Shown: positions 50,252 through 61,323 of the stretch, in pieces | Numbering within the stretch: position 1 is the first letter of the stretch | Layout of the letters: the number at the start of each line of letters is the position of its first letter | Assembly: GCF_000423605.1 (NCBI RefSeq) | Contig: NZ_AUIH01000021.1 | Location: 22,210-86,209 of the forward strand | Direction: 5' to 3' | Source: Saccharospirillum impatiens DSM 12546 | GTDB taxonomy: Bacteria > Pseudomonadota > Gammaproteobacteria > Pseudomonadales > Natronospirillaceae | Length of the DNA: 64,000 bases | Notes under the pieces: generated by a model | The model's input: the letters and a program-made list of their open reading frames with translations, nothing else | Told to the model about the DNA's origin: nothing | The model's database searches: none | Made by a program: the position numbers and the translations under genes

Positions 50252-51280
50252 TCAATCGCAAACAGCGGCCTGACCGGCAGCGACACCCTGGCAGACGACA
50301 TCCCGGGAGACCCAGCCGGCATCGATAACGACGTCGAGGTTGTCACGAGTGATTGGAATCGGATCAAGGAACAGGGAGGTCATTTCCGCGCCACCAGAAC
50401 CATTAGCCCACAGGCTGGATCCGGGAACATCCGCCATGGGCGTGCCACTGGCCATCATATAGGCGATATTGGCCGCCGCTTTACCCAACTCGCGGGAGTC
50501 TTTCCAGACCGATACCGTCTGCGAGCCCAGTGCGATTCGGTTCAGAGCCGCATGGTCACCATCCTGCCCAGAGACCGGAATAACACCGTCCATGCCTTGT
50601 GCCGAGAGCGCCGCAACAACGCCACCGGCGGTACCATCGTTAGAAGCAACAACGGCATCCACTTCGTTGTTGTTTGAAGTCAGAATCTGCTCCATGTTGC
50701 GCTGAGCATTAGCGGGCAACCAGCTGTCGGTGTAAGCCTCGCCCACGTTCTTGATATCACCGGCCTGCATGGCGGCTTGTAGCACTTCCAACTGCCCTTC
50801 GTGCAGAAAGTCTGCGTTCGGGTCCGATGGCGACCCCTTGATGAATACGTAGTTACCGGTTGGCTGAGCCTCGAACACCGCACGCGCCTGCAAACGACCC
50901 ACTTCTTTGTTGTCGAAGGTCAGGTAAAACGCGTCCGGGTGTTCAATCAAGCGGTCGTAACCGACCACCGGAATGCCTTCATCGGCAGCAGCCTGCACCG
51001 CAGGCCCGATGGCGCTGGCATCCTGAGCCAATATAATCAGCGCATCAGCACCGTTGGCAATGAGACTTTCAACATCGGTTAATTGCTTGGCGGCGGAAGA
51101 CTGTGCATCGGCTGAGATGTATTCAGCACCCAGATTTTCGAGCGCAGCCTGAATAGCAGACTCATCGGTTTTCCAGCGCTCTTCCTGAAAGTTCGACCAT
51201 GAAACGCCTATCGTGATGTCGTGCGCGAACGAAAGCGCTGGCACGACCATGAATGCAGCCACTAAGAGTGTTTTTTTCAT
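50252..51280 (-). CDS. xylF: D-xylose-binding periplasmic protein
   Basis: 342 residues. Signal peptide of about 20 residues (MKKTLLVAAFMVVPALSFAH). The sugar-binding fold shows TIGVSWSNFQEERWKTDESA, LIANGADALIILAQDASAIG, VVGYDRLIEHPDAFYLTFDN, VVASNDGTAGGVVAAL and PVSGQDGDHAALNRIALG, all characteristic of XylF. It delivers xylose to XylHG. First gene of the operon, with an AT-rich promoter region in common with the divergent xylR. Confidence 0.94.
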   Translation of the reverse strand: MKKTLLVAAFMVVPALSFAHDITIGVSWSNFQEERWKTDESAIQAALENLGAEYISADAQSSAAKQLTDVESLIANGADALIILAQDASAIGPAVQAAADEGIPVVGYDRLIEHPDAFYLTFDNKEVGRLQARAVFEAQPTGNYVFIKGSPSDPNADFLHEGQLEVLQAAMQAGDIKNVGEAYTDSWLPANAQRNMEQILTSNNNEVDAVVASNDGTAGGVVAALSAQGMDGVIPVSGQDGDHAALNRIALGSQTVSVWKDSRELGKAAANIAYMMASGTPMADVPGSSLWANGSGGAEMTSLFLDPIPITRDNLDVVIDAGWVSRDVVCQGVAAGQAAVCD

Positions 51281-51606
51281 TATATTGCTCTCCTGAAGAT
51301 GTCTGTTTTTGTTGTTGTAGTGAGTCGGTAGTCAGAACATCACGCAATTAAATTCAACTACCGAATTTATTTTTGATCGCAAAACCACCAAAGTCAACAA
51401 ATTACAGGGGAAACCTACCAAAAAAGTCCAACTATTGGCCAAAAGTCGTATGCCAGGACGTGATTTAGTTTTAGTGTGGAAATATAATGAAACCTACCCT
51501 CTTCTTTCAACAACCGGCCGACAACCGAGTTAAGTTTGAGAGTCGACTTAAAAACACCGACCCCCTACACTAGCACTCTTCAACCCTCGGTTTAGAATCC
51601 CGACTT
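51281..51606. promoter_or_regulatory. xylF-xylR divergent control region
   Basis: 326 nt, AT-rich. Candidate operators: a perfect inverted repeat TAAATTC-N7-GAATTTA (51348-51368), about 70 nt upstream of xylF; TTGGCCAA (51434-51441); and TTAAGT-N10-ACTTAA near 51530-51551, about 60 nt upstream of xylR. Any could bind XylR, but their relation is not proven. Confidence 0.45.
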
Positions 51607-52791
51607 ATGAAGAAAAACGACACAGAGCAAATACGCGCGGCAAACCGGGCCGACGTCATTAACGCCTTGCGCGTGTTCGGCCCTTTGGCACGGGTCGACA
51701 TCGGTCAGATTATTCATTTGAGCCCTGCCACCATCACAGCCATCACCGCTGACCTGGTTAACGATGGCATCGTTCATGAAGTAAAAGGCCCCAGCCCCAG
51801 CGCCGGCCGCGGCCGACCGCGCGTACTGATCGACCTGAACTCACACCATGCCTCTGTGCTCGGCATCAAGCTGTCGATCAACGAACTGCGTTTGATGCTG
51901 GGTGACCTCAAGGGCAACATTGTTGCCGAGTCTGTGGTGGTGCTGAAAACGCAGACGCACGATCAGGCATCGCTCAACGCCATGCTGATCGAGCAGGCGC
52001 AACGGTTCATGAGCCAGCACCCCGAGCACGCCAAACGCCTGGTCAGCCTGGGCATTGCGATACAGGGTTTTGTCGACGTTCACCGGGGTGACGTCGTCTG
52101 GAGCCCGGCGCTTAACATCAAGAACGTCAACCTGACCGAAGCACTGCAGCAGGCGTTCGGCTGCCCGGTGGAACTGGCCAACGATGCCAACTGCATCGCC
52201 CACGCCATCCACAAACTGCCCAATTATTCACGGTGCAATAATTTTGTGGTGATCATGATCGGCTACGGTGTCGGGGGTGGGCTGGTGGTGAACGGTGCCC
52301 CCTACAGCGGTCACTTCGGTGCAGCCGCCGAATTTGGCCACACCAAATACAGCCACGAAGGCCCCCAGTGTGCCTGCGGAAGGCGCGGTTGCATCGAGGC
52401 TTACGTAGGGGACTATGCCCTGTACCGGGATGCCAGCGCGGTGATGGACTTGCCCGCTACCGACCGGCGCCACCCATCCGAGCGGCAAATGCAAAAGCTG
52501 ACGGACATGGCACAGGACGGCCACGCTTACGCCTCCGGATTGTTCAACCAGGCTGGCCGGGTACTCGGCTACGGTATCGCTAACATTCTGGCGCTGATGA
52601 GCCCGGAACGCGTGGTCGTCACGGGCCCCGGGGTTCGCGCTTACGCGTTAATGGAAGCCGGCATTCATGAAGGCATCGACGAGGCTTTGGTGCCTGAACT
52701 GGTGGGGCGCTCGGAAATTCATGCCTACCCCTGGTCCGAAGACATGACGGGCAAGGGCATCATCGCGCTGGCGTTGAAGCATTTTCGGTAG
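51607..52791 (+). CDS. xylR: ROK family xylose regulator
   Basis: 394 residues. N-terminal winged helix-turn-helix (VDIGQIIHLSPATITAITAD) followed by an ROK sugar-kinase-like sensor domain: SLGIAIQGFVDVHRGDV, ANDANCIAHAIHKLP, GYGVGGGLVVNGAPYSGHFG and the zinc motif QCACGRRGCIEAYVG. Expected to repress the xylose genes until xylose binds. Divergent from xylF and located beside the whole transport operon, which supports this assignment. Start ATG at 51607; no strong ribosome site is visible. Confidence 0.9.
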   Translation: MKKNDTEQIRAANRADVINALRVFGPLARVDIGQIIHLSPATITAITADLVNDGIVHEVKGPSPSAGRGRPRVLIDLNSHHASVLGIKLSINELRLMLGDLKGNIVAESVVVLKTQTHDQASLNAMLIEQAQRFMSQHPEHAKRLVSLGIAIQGFVDVHRGDVVWSPALNIKNVNLTEALQQAFGCPVELANDANCIAHAIHKLPNYSRCNNFVVIMIGYGVGGGLVVNGAPYSGHFGAAAEFGHTKYSHEGPQCACGRRGCIEAYVGDYALYRDASAVMDLPATDRRHPSERQMQKLTDMAQDGHAYASGLFNQAGRVLGYGIANILALMSPERVVVTGPGVRAYALMEAGIHEGIDEALVPELVGRSEIHAYPWSEDMTGKGIIALALKHFR

Positions 52792-52805
52792 GTGTCTGAC
52801 GCTCT

Positions 52806-53411
52806 TCAATCGAGAATAAAGCCTAACTGTCGAGCCTTGAGTACCGCCTGAGTACGATTATCACAATCGAACATAGCCAGTATGCCCGAGACATACTCTC
52901 TGACCGTTGTAGGGGAAATGTTCAGTTGGTCTGCGATGCCCTTGTTCGGCAACCCCTGTGCCAGCAATTCAAGCGTGGCGAGTTGGCGGGGGGTCAGGGA
53001 GATGGGGCTTGCCGGGTTCTGGCCACCCACAATCACCAACTCACCTTCCAGAATGTCTTTAATAGCCCGGATCATGGTGGCCTTGGAACTGGTTTTGGCA
53101 ATAAAACCGTCGGCGCCCACGCCCAGCATTTGTTGAATGCTTGCCTGATGATCAACCGTCGATACGACGACCAGTGGAATCCCCGGGTGAACAGCCTTGA
53201 TCTCTTCGAGACCATCAAGCCCCCGGGTGCCCGGTATATGAATATCGAACAAAATCAGGGATATATCCGGTTCGCTCGCCAGCCTTGCTCGGGTGGCGGG
53301 TAAATCTCCCGCTTCAAACACCTGAACCCCTGGTATAACTTCTTCCAGCAGCAGGCGTATGCCATCCCGATAGAGCTCGTGATCTTCTGTTATCAAAACC
53401 TTGATTGTCAT
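52806..53411 (-). CDS. LuxR/NarL-type response regulator
   Basis: 201 residues from the ATG at 53411; an upstream start would add 15 residues that do not fit the family. Receiver with TEDHELYRDG and phospho-Asp in LILFDIHIPGTRG, signalling Lys in GFIAKTSS. C-terminal helix-turn-helix LTPRQLATLELLAQGLPNKG then IADQLNISPTTVREYVSGI. It lies 82 nt downstream of a membrane kinase on the same strand, which is its likely partner. Confidence 0.92.
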   Translation of the reverse strand: MTIKVLITEDHELYRDGIRLLLEEVIPGVQVFEAGDLPATRARLASEPDISLILFDIHIPGTRGLDGLEEIKAVHPGIPLVVVSTVDHQASIQQMLGVGADGFIAKTSSKATMIRAIKDILEGELVIVGGQNPASPISLTPRQLATLELLAQGLPNKGIADQLNISPTTVREYVSGILAMFDCDNRTQAVLKARQLGFILD

Positions 53412-53493
53412 TACTGCAACCCATTGGCTAAACGGTAAACGAAGCCTTCCTGGCATTGGTTTTTATTATGACGATACACGGCCCGTTTGTCTT

Positions 53494-55848
53494 TCAGCTT
53501 TCTGCAAGCACGGCAGGCAGTGAATGGTGACGTCTGCTGGCCACGTTCAATACCGAGCGCAACTGAGCAGGCAGCACAGTAGCTTGCACCGCAATCCATG
53601 GCTCGGGAAGGGCCGACCCCGAAGGACAGATGCAGGCTAAAACCGAATGCTGTGCCAGCCCTTGGATCGCCTGAGCAGACAACGCAGATCTCAAAAGGCT
53701 CGCCCGGTCACACAGCAGCAAAGTGCACGGCACACGCGATTGGCTGTAAGCATCAACCGAGCTGAACGTTTCTACCAAGCAATGCCAGCGCGTCAATAGC
53801 TCTGATGCTTTCGTTGCCAGAGTGTCGTCTTCGAACACCATCGCTACAACAGGCCAGGCCGTTTGCAACGGGGTCGACTGTGGCTGGCTGGTCCAGAGCT
53901 CCCCGAGTCGTGGCACACAAACCTCGAATCGGGTTCCTTTCCCCGATACTGACGTCACTTTAACTGGGTGGTCCAGTAAGTCCGACACATGACGAACGAT
54001 CGACAAGCCAATTCCCGAGCCTTCCGGTTGCTGTGTTCCGACCGTGAGCCGGTGATACATGTCAAAGATTCGATCCTGGGCCTGTTGTTCGATACCTCGC
54101 CCTGTATCCAGAACCTGAATGGATATGGTTTTGCCGCGCCGTCGGCACCCAACGATAACCCCTCCGGCGTCTGTGAACTTCACCGCGTTGGAGATCAGGT
54201 TTCGCAACATGCGTTCTAGCAATACCGGATCACTGAATACAATCAGTGTACTGGGTTGCACCGTCAGCCGTATTCCTTTATCTGCCGCCAGAATGCCGTA
54301 TTCATGTTGCAACCGGGTGAAAAGATCGCTTACTTTTACAGGCTTGAACTCCGGCTTAACAACCCCGGCTTCCAGTTTACTCAAGTCCATTATCGCTTTA
54401 AATGACTCACTCATTTGCTGATGCGTAGTCGCGAGTTTTTGAAACACCGTACGCCCTTTTGCATCGTGAACATAGGGCGACAGGTGATCCAGAAAAATGC
54501 GCATGGAATTGAGCGGCTGGCTTAGGTCGTGGCTGCTCTGAGCAATAAACAGCGATTTGGAGTGGCTCAAATACTCTGCCCTGAGCTTCTGTTCACGCAA
54601 GGCCCGAATGCGAAGTATCAAGGCAACTGCATGCAAAAACATGTGCAGAATCTGAATGTACAACACATGAATCATTTTGTAGGAAACGCCAATGTCCTGA
54701 ACGGCTTTCTGATATCCCTGAATGACGGCAGCAACCTGGAAGATCGACAGCACCATTGGAAACCAGCCCAGCAAGTAAATAATATAGTAGCTGCCTTCGG
54801 TACGAACTTTGGCGAACCCGGAACCCAGTATCACCAGCGAAACAACAAGATAACTCAGTGCGTACAACACAATCTTGGTCTCGAAAGAAAATGCTGTACT
54901 GAGCAAGCCCGATAAAACGGTGACCACAAAGGCACCGAAAAATAGATAAAACCAGTTACCCGACTTCCGATTTATCCCTAAGAAACTTGCCGAAAACGCC
55001 AAATGAGCCAACAGAGTCACGTGTACCAACAGCCAGAACAAAGCGGTCTTTTCATAGTTCGACTGCCACAAAAGAGCGGGCAAACTGCTGTGTTCAAGAT
55101 AAAAAGCAAGCATTAACAGTGCAGACAGCGAAGCCCAGAAAAAACTCGTCTCCCGGGTAATCAGCCAACACAAAAAGCCCAGGAAAATAAGACCGGCAAT
55201 GATGCCAATGGCTGGCTGGTAAACCATGTCCATCTGCGATGTCCAGCGATGGTAGTGCTCGCCGCTCATCAGCGCGAGGTAGGGATACCAGGTAGCGTGG
55301 CTCGATGATAGCTCTACCACCACCCAGTAAGATTGCCCGGCCTCAAGATTAACCGTCACCGCCCGGCCCAGCGTATTGATGTCTGTCGACCCGGCATACC
55401 CTGAGTTCCGGTAGGTCTTCACCACTTTCCCTGCTTCGCTCTGAACCAACACCCGGGGTTGTTGAAACCCAAAATTACTGATGTGCAACACCCAATCGCT
55501 GCGTTGGGTTTCATTAAACACCCTGGCATACAACCAGTAACGGTTGTGCTGATTAAAGTTTGGTTGCAGCCCGAAAGAGGACTCTATCGGTAGGGTATCC
55601 AACGCGCTTTCCAGCGTCAGGCCCTTAGGTGCAGGAATAAAACCCGAGGAATAGCTGAGTGAGGTTAGGTCATAACGAACGTCGGGCTCAGCAAGCACGA
55701 TTGAAGTAACGTCATTTGCCAACGCCTCTGGCCACTCAAAAACATTAGCTTGAGCAACCCCCAGCACACAGGTGAATAAACTGGCCATGAGCAAACAGCC
55801 GTATCGGATCAAGCACCGGGCGAGGCAATCGCCGGATGGTGAGTTCAT
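53494..55848 (-). CDS. 7TM-DISM hybrid-like sensor histidine kinase
   Basis: 784 residues from the ATG at 55848 (a start at 55887 is possible). Signal peptide to about 35, a periplasmic 7TMR-DISM extracellular domain (LPIESSFGLQPNFNQHNRYW, RYWLYARVFNETQRSDWVLH), seven transmembrane helices (about 205-400), a short coiled linker, HisKA (FIAQSSHDLSQPLNSMRIFL) and ATPase domain (ISNAVKFTDAGG, GSGIGLSIVRHV). The C-terminal 120 residues look like a receiver that keeps the acidic pair and an Asp (LLLCDRAS) but lacks the usual Lys-Pro. It probably signals to the LuxR regulator downstream. Confidence 0.9.
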   Translation of the reverse strand: MNSPSGDCLARCLIRYGCLLMASLFTCVLGVAQANVFEWPEALANDVTSIVLAEPDVRYDLTSLSYSSGFIPAPKGLTLESALDTLPIESSFGLQPNFNQHNRYWLYARVFNETQRSDWVLHISNFGFQQPRVLVQSEAGKVVKTYRNSGYAGSTDINTLGRAVTVNLEAGQSYWVVVELSSSHATWYPYLALMSGEHYHRWTSQMDMVYQPAIGIIAGLIFLGFLCWLITRETSFFWASLSALLMLAFYLEHSSLPALLWQSNYEKTALFWLLVHVTLLAHLAFSASFLGINRKSGNWFYLFFGAFVVTVLSGLLSTAFSFETKIVLYALSYLVVSLVILGSGFAKVRTEGSYYIIYLLGWFPMVLSIFQVAAVIQGYQKAVQDIGVSYKMIHVLYIQILHMFLHAVALILRIRALREQKLRAEYLSHSKSLFIAQSSHDLSQPLNSMRIFLDHLSPYVHDAKGRTVFQKLATTHQQMSESFKAIMDLSKLEAGVVKPEFKPVKVSDLFTRLQHEYGILAADKGIRLTVQPSTLIVFSDPVLLERMLRNLISNAVKFTDAGGVIVGCRRRGKTISIQVLDTGRGIEQQAQDRIFDMYHRLTVGTQQPEGSGIGLSIVRHVSDLLDHPVKVTSVSGKGTRFEVCVPRLGELWTSQPQSTPLQTAWPVVAMVFEDDTLATKASELLTRWHCLVETFSSVDAYSQSRVPCTLLLCDRASLLRSALSAQAIQGLAQHSVLACICPSGSALPEPWIAVQATVLPAQLRSVLNVASRRHHSLPAVLAES

Positions 55849-56296
55849 GAACTGTTCCCGAGTGTTCAGAGGCGACGTGAATGGCACAGAAATGCCTGGA
55901 AAAGTCTGTCAGTACAGGGTGAAAAACAGACGTGAAACCCGACCCAGAGCACCCTAAAACCGCTGTAAACATGCCCCGGTATGCTTTTGATGTCAATGGT
56001 TTCTCAATACATGCCTACCCCGAACCCTACATCTGTCGGGTACCCCGCCGCTTGTGTGCAGTGTAGCTTAGGCCTGATTTTATAATCGACATTGTTCATT
56101 AATGCTCAGCCTCGGCAGCGCGCTGAACTCACTCGAATACCTTGAGTACGACGTAATACCAGATTGCTAGCCGGGTCTTAAATTCATTCAACAATAATGT
56201 GCAAACTCATTGCATCCAAACAGGGATCGAGCTTCGTCATTGGATCAATGGCTCTATCAATTGTCTTGAGTACACCAATCAAGGGAAAACCAACCC
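55849..56296. other. Intergenic region upstream of the FG-GAP lipoprotein, no gene seen
   Basis: 448 nt between divergent genes. A TATAAT at 56081-56086 is a candidate -10 for the plus strand, but a -35 box at the right spacing is absent. No repeats or RNA gene recognised. Confidence 0.4.
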
Positions 56297-58246
<1,950 letters not shown>

Positions 58247-58261
58247 CAAGCCCTCCCAACA

Positions 58262-58294
58262 CGAGTGCTTGCAGCGACGTTCTGCAGGCACTCG
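58262..58294. terminator. Hairpin after the FG-GAP gene
   Basis: CGAGTGCTTGCAG - CGACGTT - CTGCAGGCACTCG, a 13-bp stem with one G-U type mismatch. No T-run follows, so it may stabilise the 3' end or end transcription weakly. The rest of 58295-58621 shows no gene I can support. Confidence 0.6.
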
Positions 58295-58621
58295 CACTTC
58301 CTCAAACGGCTGAATGCCCGCCATTTCAGCTGAAATAAACCTGTTATGAGCCATAAGTCTCACTTTTCCTGATTGAAAAAGACGCTTTCAAACGCTCATT
58401 CAAACGGTAGCCCCCTAACATTCATCGCCACTGCATCCAAATGGCCACTGGCCATCGTCTATGACTCATTGCCTCTGACCAGAGGTACAAAAAAGATCAG
58501 GTCAGTGACCGGCTTACCGAGCTCCGTTGCCGAGCCCAAGGGCGCCTTTTCTGACGCTTTGCATGACACACAATACCGAAGGTTTAAGACCTCCACCGTA
58601 AACCGCTTGAAGGAATAGGAC

Positions 58622-60631
58622 ATGTTGAAGAAACTGCATTACACCCTGCTCATAGCGTCGAGTATAGCCACGGCTCAGGCCGCGACGATCACTGTATCAA
58701 CCACCAACGACACAGTAGCAAACGACGGCTTTTGCTCATTGAAAGAGGCCATCGTTGCTGCAAACACCAACACCCCGTCTGGCGACAGTTCCGGCGAATG
58801 CCCGGCCGGTGAGGCCAGCGCCACTGACGTGGCGATGCTGCCCGCTGGAATTTTTAATCTGAACGATACGCTGTCTATTACCGAAGACCTCACTCTACAG
58901 GGGGTCAACAAGACCGATACCATCGTTGATGGCGGAAGTTCAATACAAGTGCTTTCGGTCGGCAGTGAGGTTGATTTTGAATTGCAGAACCTACGAATCG
59001 CCAACGGTAACAGCGCGTTAAATGGCGGCGGGATGACCATCAATGCGGATGCCAGTGTGATTATTCGTGACAGTCAGTTCAGCGGCCACAGCAGTGACGA
59101 AGACGGAGGTGCGATCTACGCTACTGAAGCCTTTCTCACCATTTACGACAGTACGTTCAGCAACAACTCAGGCACAGACGGGGGCGCGGTCGCCGGTGAA
59201 GACAGTTCGATCCAGATTTACCGCAGTGCCTTTTCCGGGAACTCAGCCTCAAGTGATGGCGGTGCGATATACAGCGATGAAGGCTACCTGGTCCTTAATG
59301 AATCAACCCTAACCAATAACAGTGCCTTATCAAGCGGAGGTGCCATTCGTTCACCCAGCGAGGGCACCGTCGAACTGGATGGTACTGTCTTGTCCAACAA
59401 CGAAGCCGGCAATGATGGTGGCGCAATCGCTGTGGAAGACTATGCACTGTTGACCCTGCGAAACAGCGATCTTTTTGACAATCTGGCGGGTTCCAGTGGC
59501 GGCGCCGTATACACGTACTATTCTGTTCAAGTAAACCTGTTCAACACCCGCATTTCTGATAATGAAGCGACCGCCGACGGTGGTGGTCTCCACCTTGAAG
59601 ACAGCTCGATCAATATGGTCAATTCCACCGTATCTGGTAACTCGGCCTTGTCAGAGGGGGGCGGACTCTATGTTTACGAAGGCGTGCTGGACGCCGTTGA
59701 TAGCCAGATCGACAACAACACCAGCACCGGTATTGGTGGCGGTTTCTACCTTGAGTACCCGGGAAGTGCAAGCCTCATCAACACCTCCTTAATGGGCAAT
59801 ACATCCACCCTGGATTTTGGAGGTGGCGCTTACCTTTATGAAGCCGCATTGACGCTGCTGAACGCAAGCATTGCCGATAACTCAGCCCCGGCCGGTTCAG
59901 GCGGCGGACTTTACCTTGACGGAGCACAGCTTCGGTCTGAGCAGTCAATCATCCGTGACAATACGGCTCAATTTAGCGGTGGTGGCCTTTATGCTGAAAG
60001 CAACGCTGTGATATTGACCAACACGACGCTCAGTGGCAACCGGGTCGAGAATGGCGACGGCGGTGCACTCTACTTGGATTTCGGAGCCATTGCCGAATTG
60101 CGCCATGCCACGCTGACCAACAACGATGCGTCCAACCAGGGTGGCGGTGTATTCCAGGGTGACCCTACCAGTTTGATTGCGTATGGCAATAGCATCATTG
60201 CCGGTAATACGGCGACGGAAGGTCCCGATTGCAAATTGGACGCCGGTGCACGCTCGCGCGGCCACAACGTCATTGGTAATGGCACGGGTTGCGCAACCCA
60301 GGCTTCCGACCAACTGATCAACGCCCCGCTGGTTTCAACCGAGCTGCTGGCACCTCTGGCAGGTAACGGCGGACCCACACTGACGCACGCACTGGTAGCC
60401 GGCAGCCTGGGTGACAATGCGGCCAACTCCGATACCTGTTTGCCGACCGACCAGCGCGGTGTTGAACGCCAGCAAAACGGCAAAGGTTGCGACATCGGTG
60501 CCTTTGAACGAGTCAATGCCTCAGTCTCTTCCGGCTCAACCGGCGGTAGCAGCAGTGGTGGTAGTCTGGGTCTCTGGTTTGGTTTGTTAACGCTGATGCT
60601 GGGTAGTGTTCGGTTATTGCGCCACAACTAG
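58622..60631 (+). CDS. Secreted beta-helix repeat protein with CSLREAI-type start and GlyGly-CTERM end
   Basis: 669 residues. Signal peptide to about 20 (LLIASSIATAQA). A CSLREAI-type motif follows (NDGFCSLKEAIVAANTNT). Most of the protein is a right-handed parallel beta helix: repeats of about 23-25 residues like SNNSGTDGGAVAGEDSSIQI and SGNSALSEGGGLYVYEGVLD. A choice-of-anchor-Q-like end (QRGVERQQNGKGCDIGAFE) precedes a Ser/Gly linker and a C-terminal hydrophobic helix with basic tail (GGSLGLWFGLLTLML...RLLRHN), the form of a GlyGly-CTERM rhombosortase signal. Likely a surface protein; function unknown. A strong terminator follows. Confidence 0.82.
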   Translation: MLKKLHYTLLIASSIATAQAATITVSTTNDTVANDGFCSLKEAIVAANTNTPSGDSSGECPAGEASATDVAMLPAGIFNLNDTLSITEDLTLQGVNKTDTIVDGGSSIQVLSVGSEVDFELQNLRIANGNSALNGGGMTINADASVIIRDSQFSGHSSDEDGGAIYATEAFLTIYDSTFSNNSGTDGGAVAGEDSSIQIYRSAFSGNSASSDGGAIYSDEGYLVLNESTLTNNSALSSGGAIRSPSEGTVELDGTVLSNNEAGNDGGAIAVEDYALLTLRNSDLFDNLAGSSGGAVYTYYSVQVNLFNTRISDNEATADGGGLHLEDSSINMVNSTVSGNSALSEGGGLYVYEGVLDAVDSQIDNNTSTGIGGGFYLEYPGSASLINTSLMGNTSTLDFGGGAYLYEAALTLLNASIADNSAPAGSGGGLYLDGAQLRSEQSIIRDNTAQFSGGGLYAESNAVILTNTTLSGNRVENGDGGALYLDFGAIAELRHATLTNNDASNQGGGVFQGDPTSLIAYGNSIIAGNTATEGPDCKLDAGARSRGHNVIGNGTGCATQASDQLINAPLVSTELLAPLAGNGGPTLTHALVAGSLGDNAANSDTCLPTDQRGVERQQNGKGCDIGAFERVNASVSSGSTGGSSSGGSLGLWFGLLTLMLGSVRLLRHN

Positions 60632-60659
60632 AAAATCAGGATCAATTAGAGAGACTATG

Positions 60660-60683
60660 AGCGGGGCTTTGCCCCGCTTTTTG
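60660..60683 (+). terminator. Rho-independent terminator after the beta-helix gene
   Basis: AGCGGGGC - TTT - GCCCCGCT followed by TTTT. Eight G/C-rich pairs, 3-nt loop and T-run, 28 nt after the stop. Confidence 0.9.
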
Positions 60684-60714
60684 CGTTTGGATGTTGAGCG
60701 ACCGTTAAGAGGCG

Positions 60715-61140
60715 TTTCAATGCCGTTAATAAACGCTCTAACGGCATCCACAAACGCTTTGGATGCGGCTTCCCTGCCCAGCAACAAGTAGCCGTCGCTC
60801 TCCAGTCCCACAAATTCGGCATTGGGAATGGCGGCTCCCTGTGATATTCCCAGCAAAGCGAACTTATCGACCTTGGTGGCGTCGACAACGGTCTCCAGAT
60901 CGGAGGCGAAAGCCTCGAATGACAGGTTCGCAACTTCCGCATCTGACAGACCGTTGCCGCGCTCATCGTAATGTATAAATTGATGGTTCCTGGCCAGTTC
61001 ACGAAAGAGTGGGCTCCATATGGCTGCATCCCAATCTTATTCGATGTAGCTGAGCCAATTCGCTGTTTTGATAATGGGGGTGCCATTACCGCCAGTAGGA
61101 TCAACTCTCTGCCCTGAAGCATCATGCAAAGCTACAGGCT
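60715..61140 (-). pseudogene. Decayed alpha/beta-hydrolase fragment
   Basis: On the minus strand one frame reads NGTPIIKTANWLSYIE, stop (TAA near 61040), DWDAAIWSPLFRELARNHQF, IHYDERGNGLSDAEVANLS and FALLGISQGAAI. It then jumps to PNAEFVGLESDGYLLLGREA and KAFVDAVRAFI. This is the ANWL...DERGNGLS...GISQG pattern of alpha/beta hydrolase domains often fused to regulators. About 100 residues between nucleophile elbow and the C-terminal His region are missing and there is an in-frame stop, so it is inactive. The upstream part is also lost. Confidence 0.75.
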
Positions 61141-61323
61141 CGGGCGAGGGTGCGGCCGGTATCAACGGCGTCGTCTGCATGTAGGGCGGCGTGACGCATC
61201 ATCCCTACACCAGCGGTGTACCGGTGTGAGCAACCCAACACAAGCTACGCAATTGCAAGCGCCAATAAATCGGTACCCTTGACTCGCCGGGCCTATGCTA
61301 CCCCACAGCCCTTCCACGTCACA

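Noticed and set aside
58373..58618. Plus-strand frame of 81 codons just before the beta-helix gene
   Set aside because: Non-ATG start, no ribosome site, no domain. Treated as upstream leader sequence.
60614..60856. Minus-strand frame running under the end of the beta-helix gene
   Set aside because: It is the C-terminal part of the alpha/beta-hydrolase pseudogene extended through the terminator, not a separate gene.
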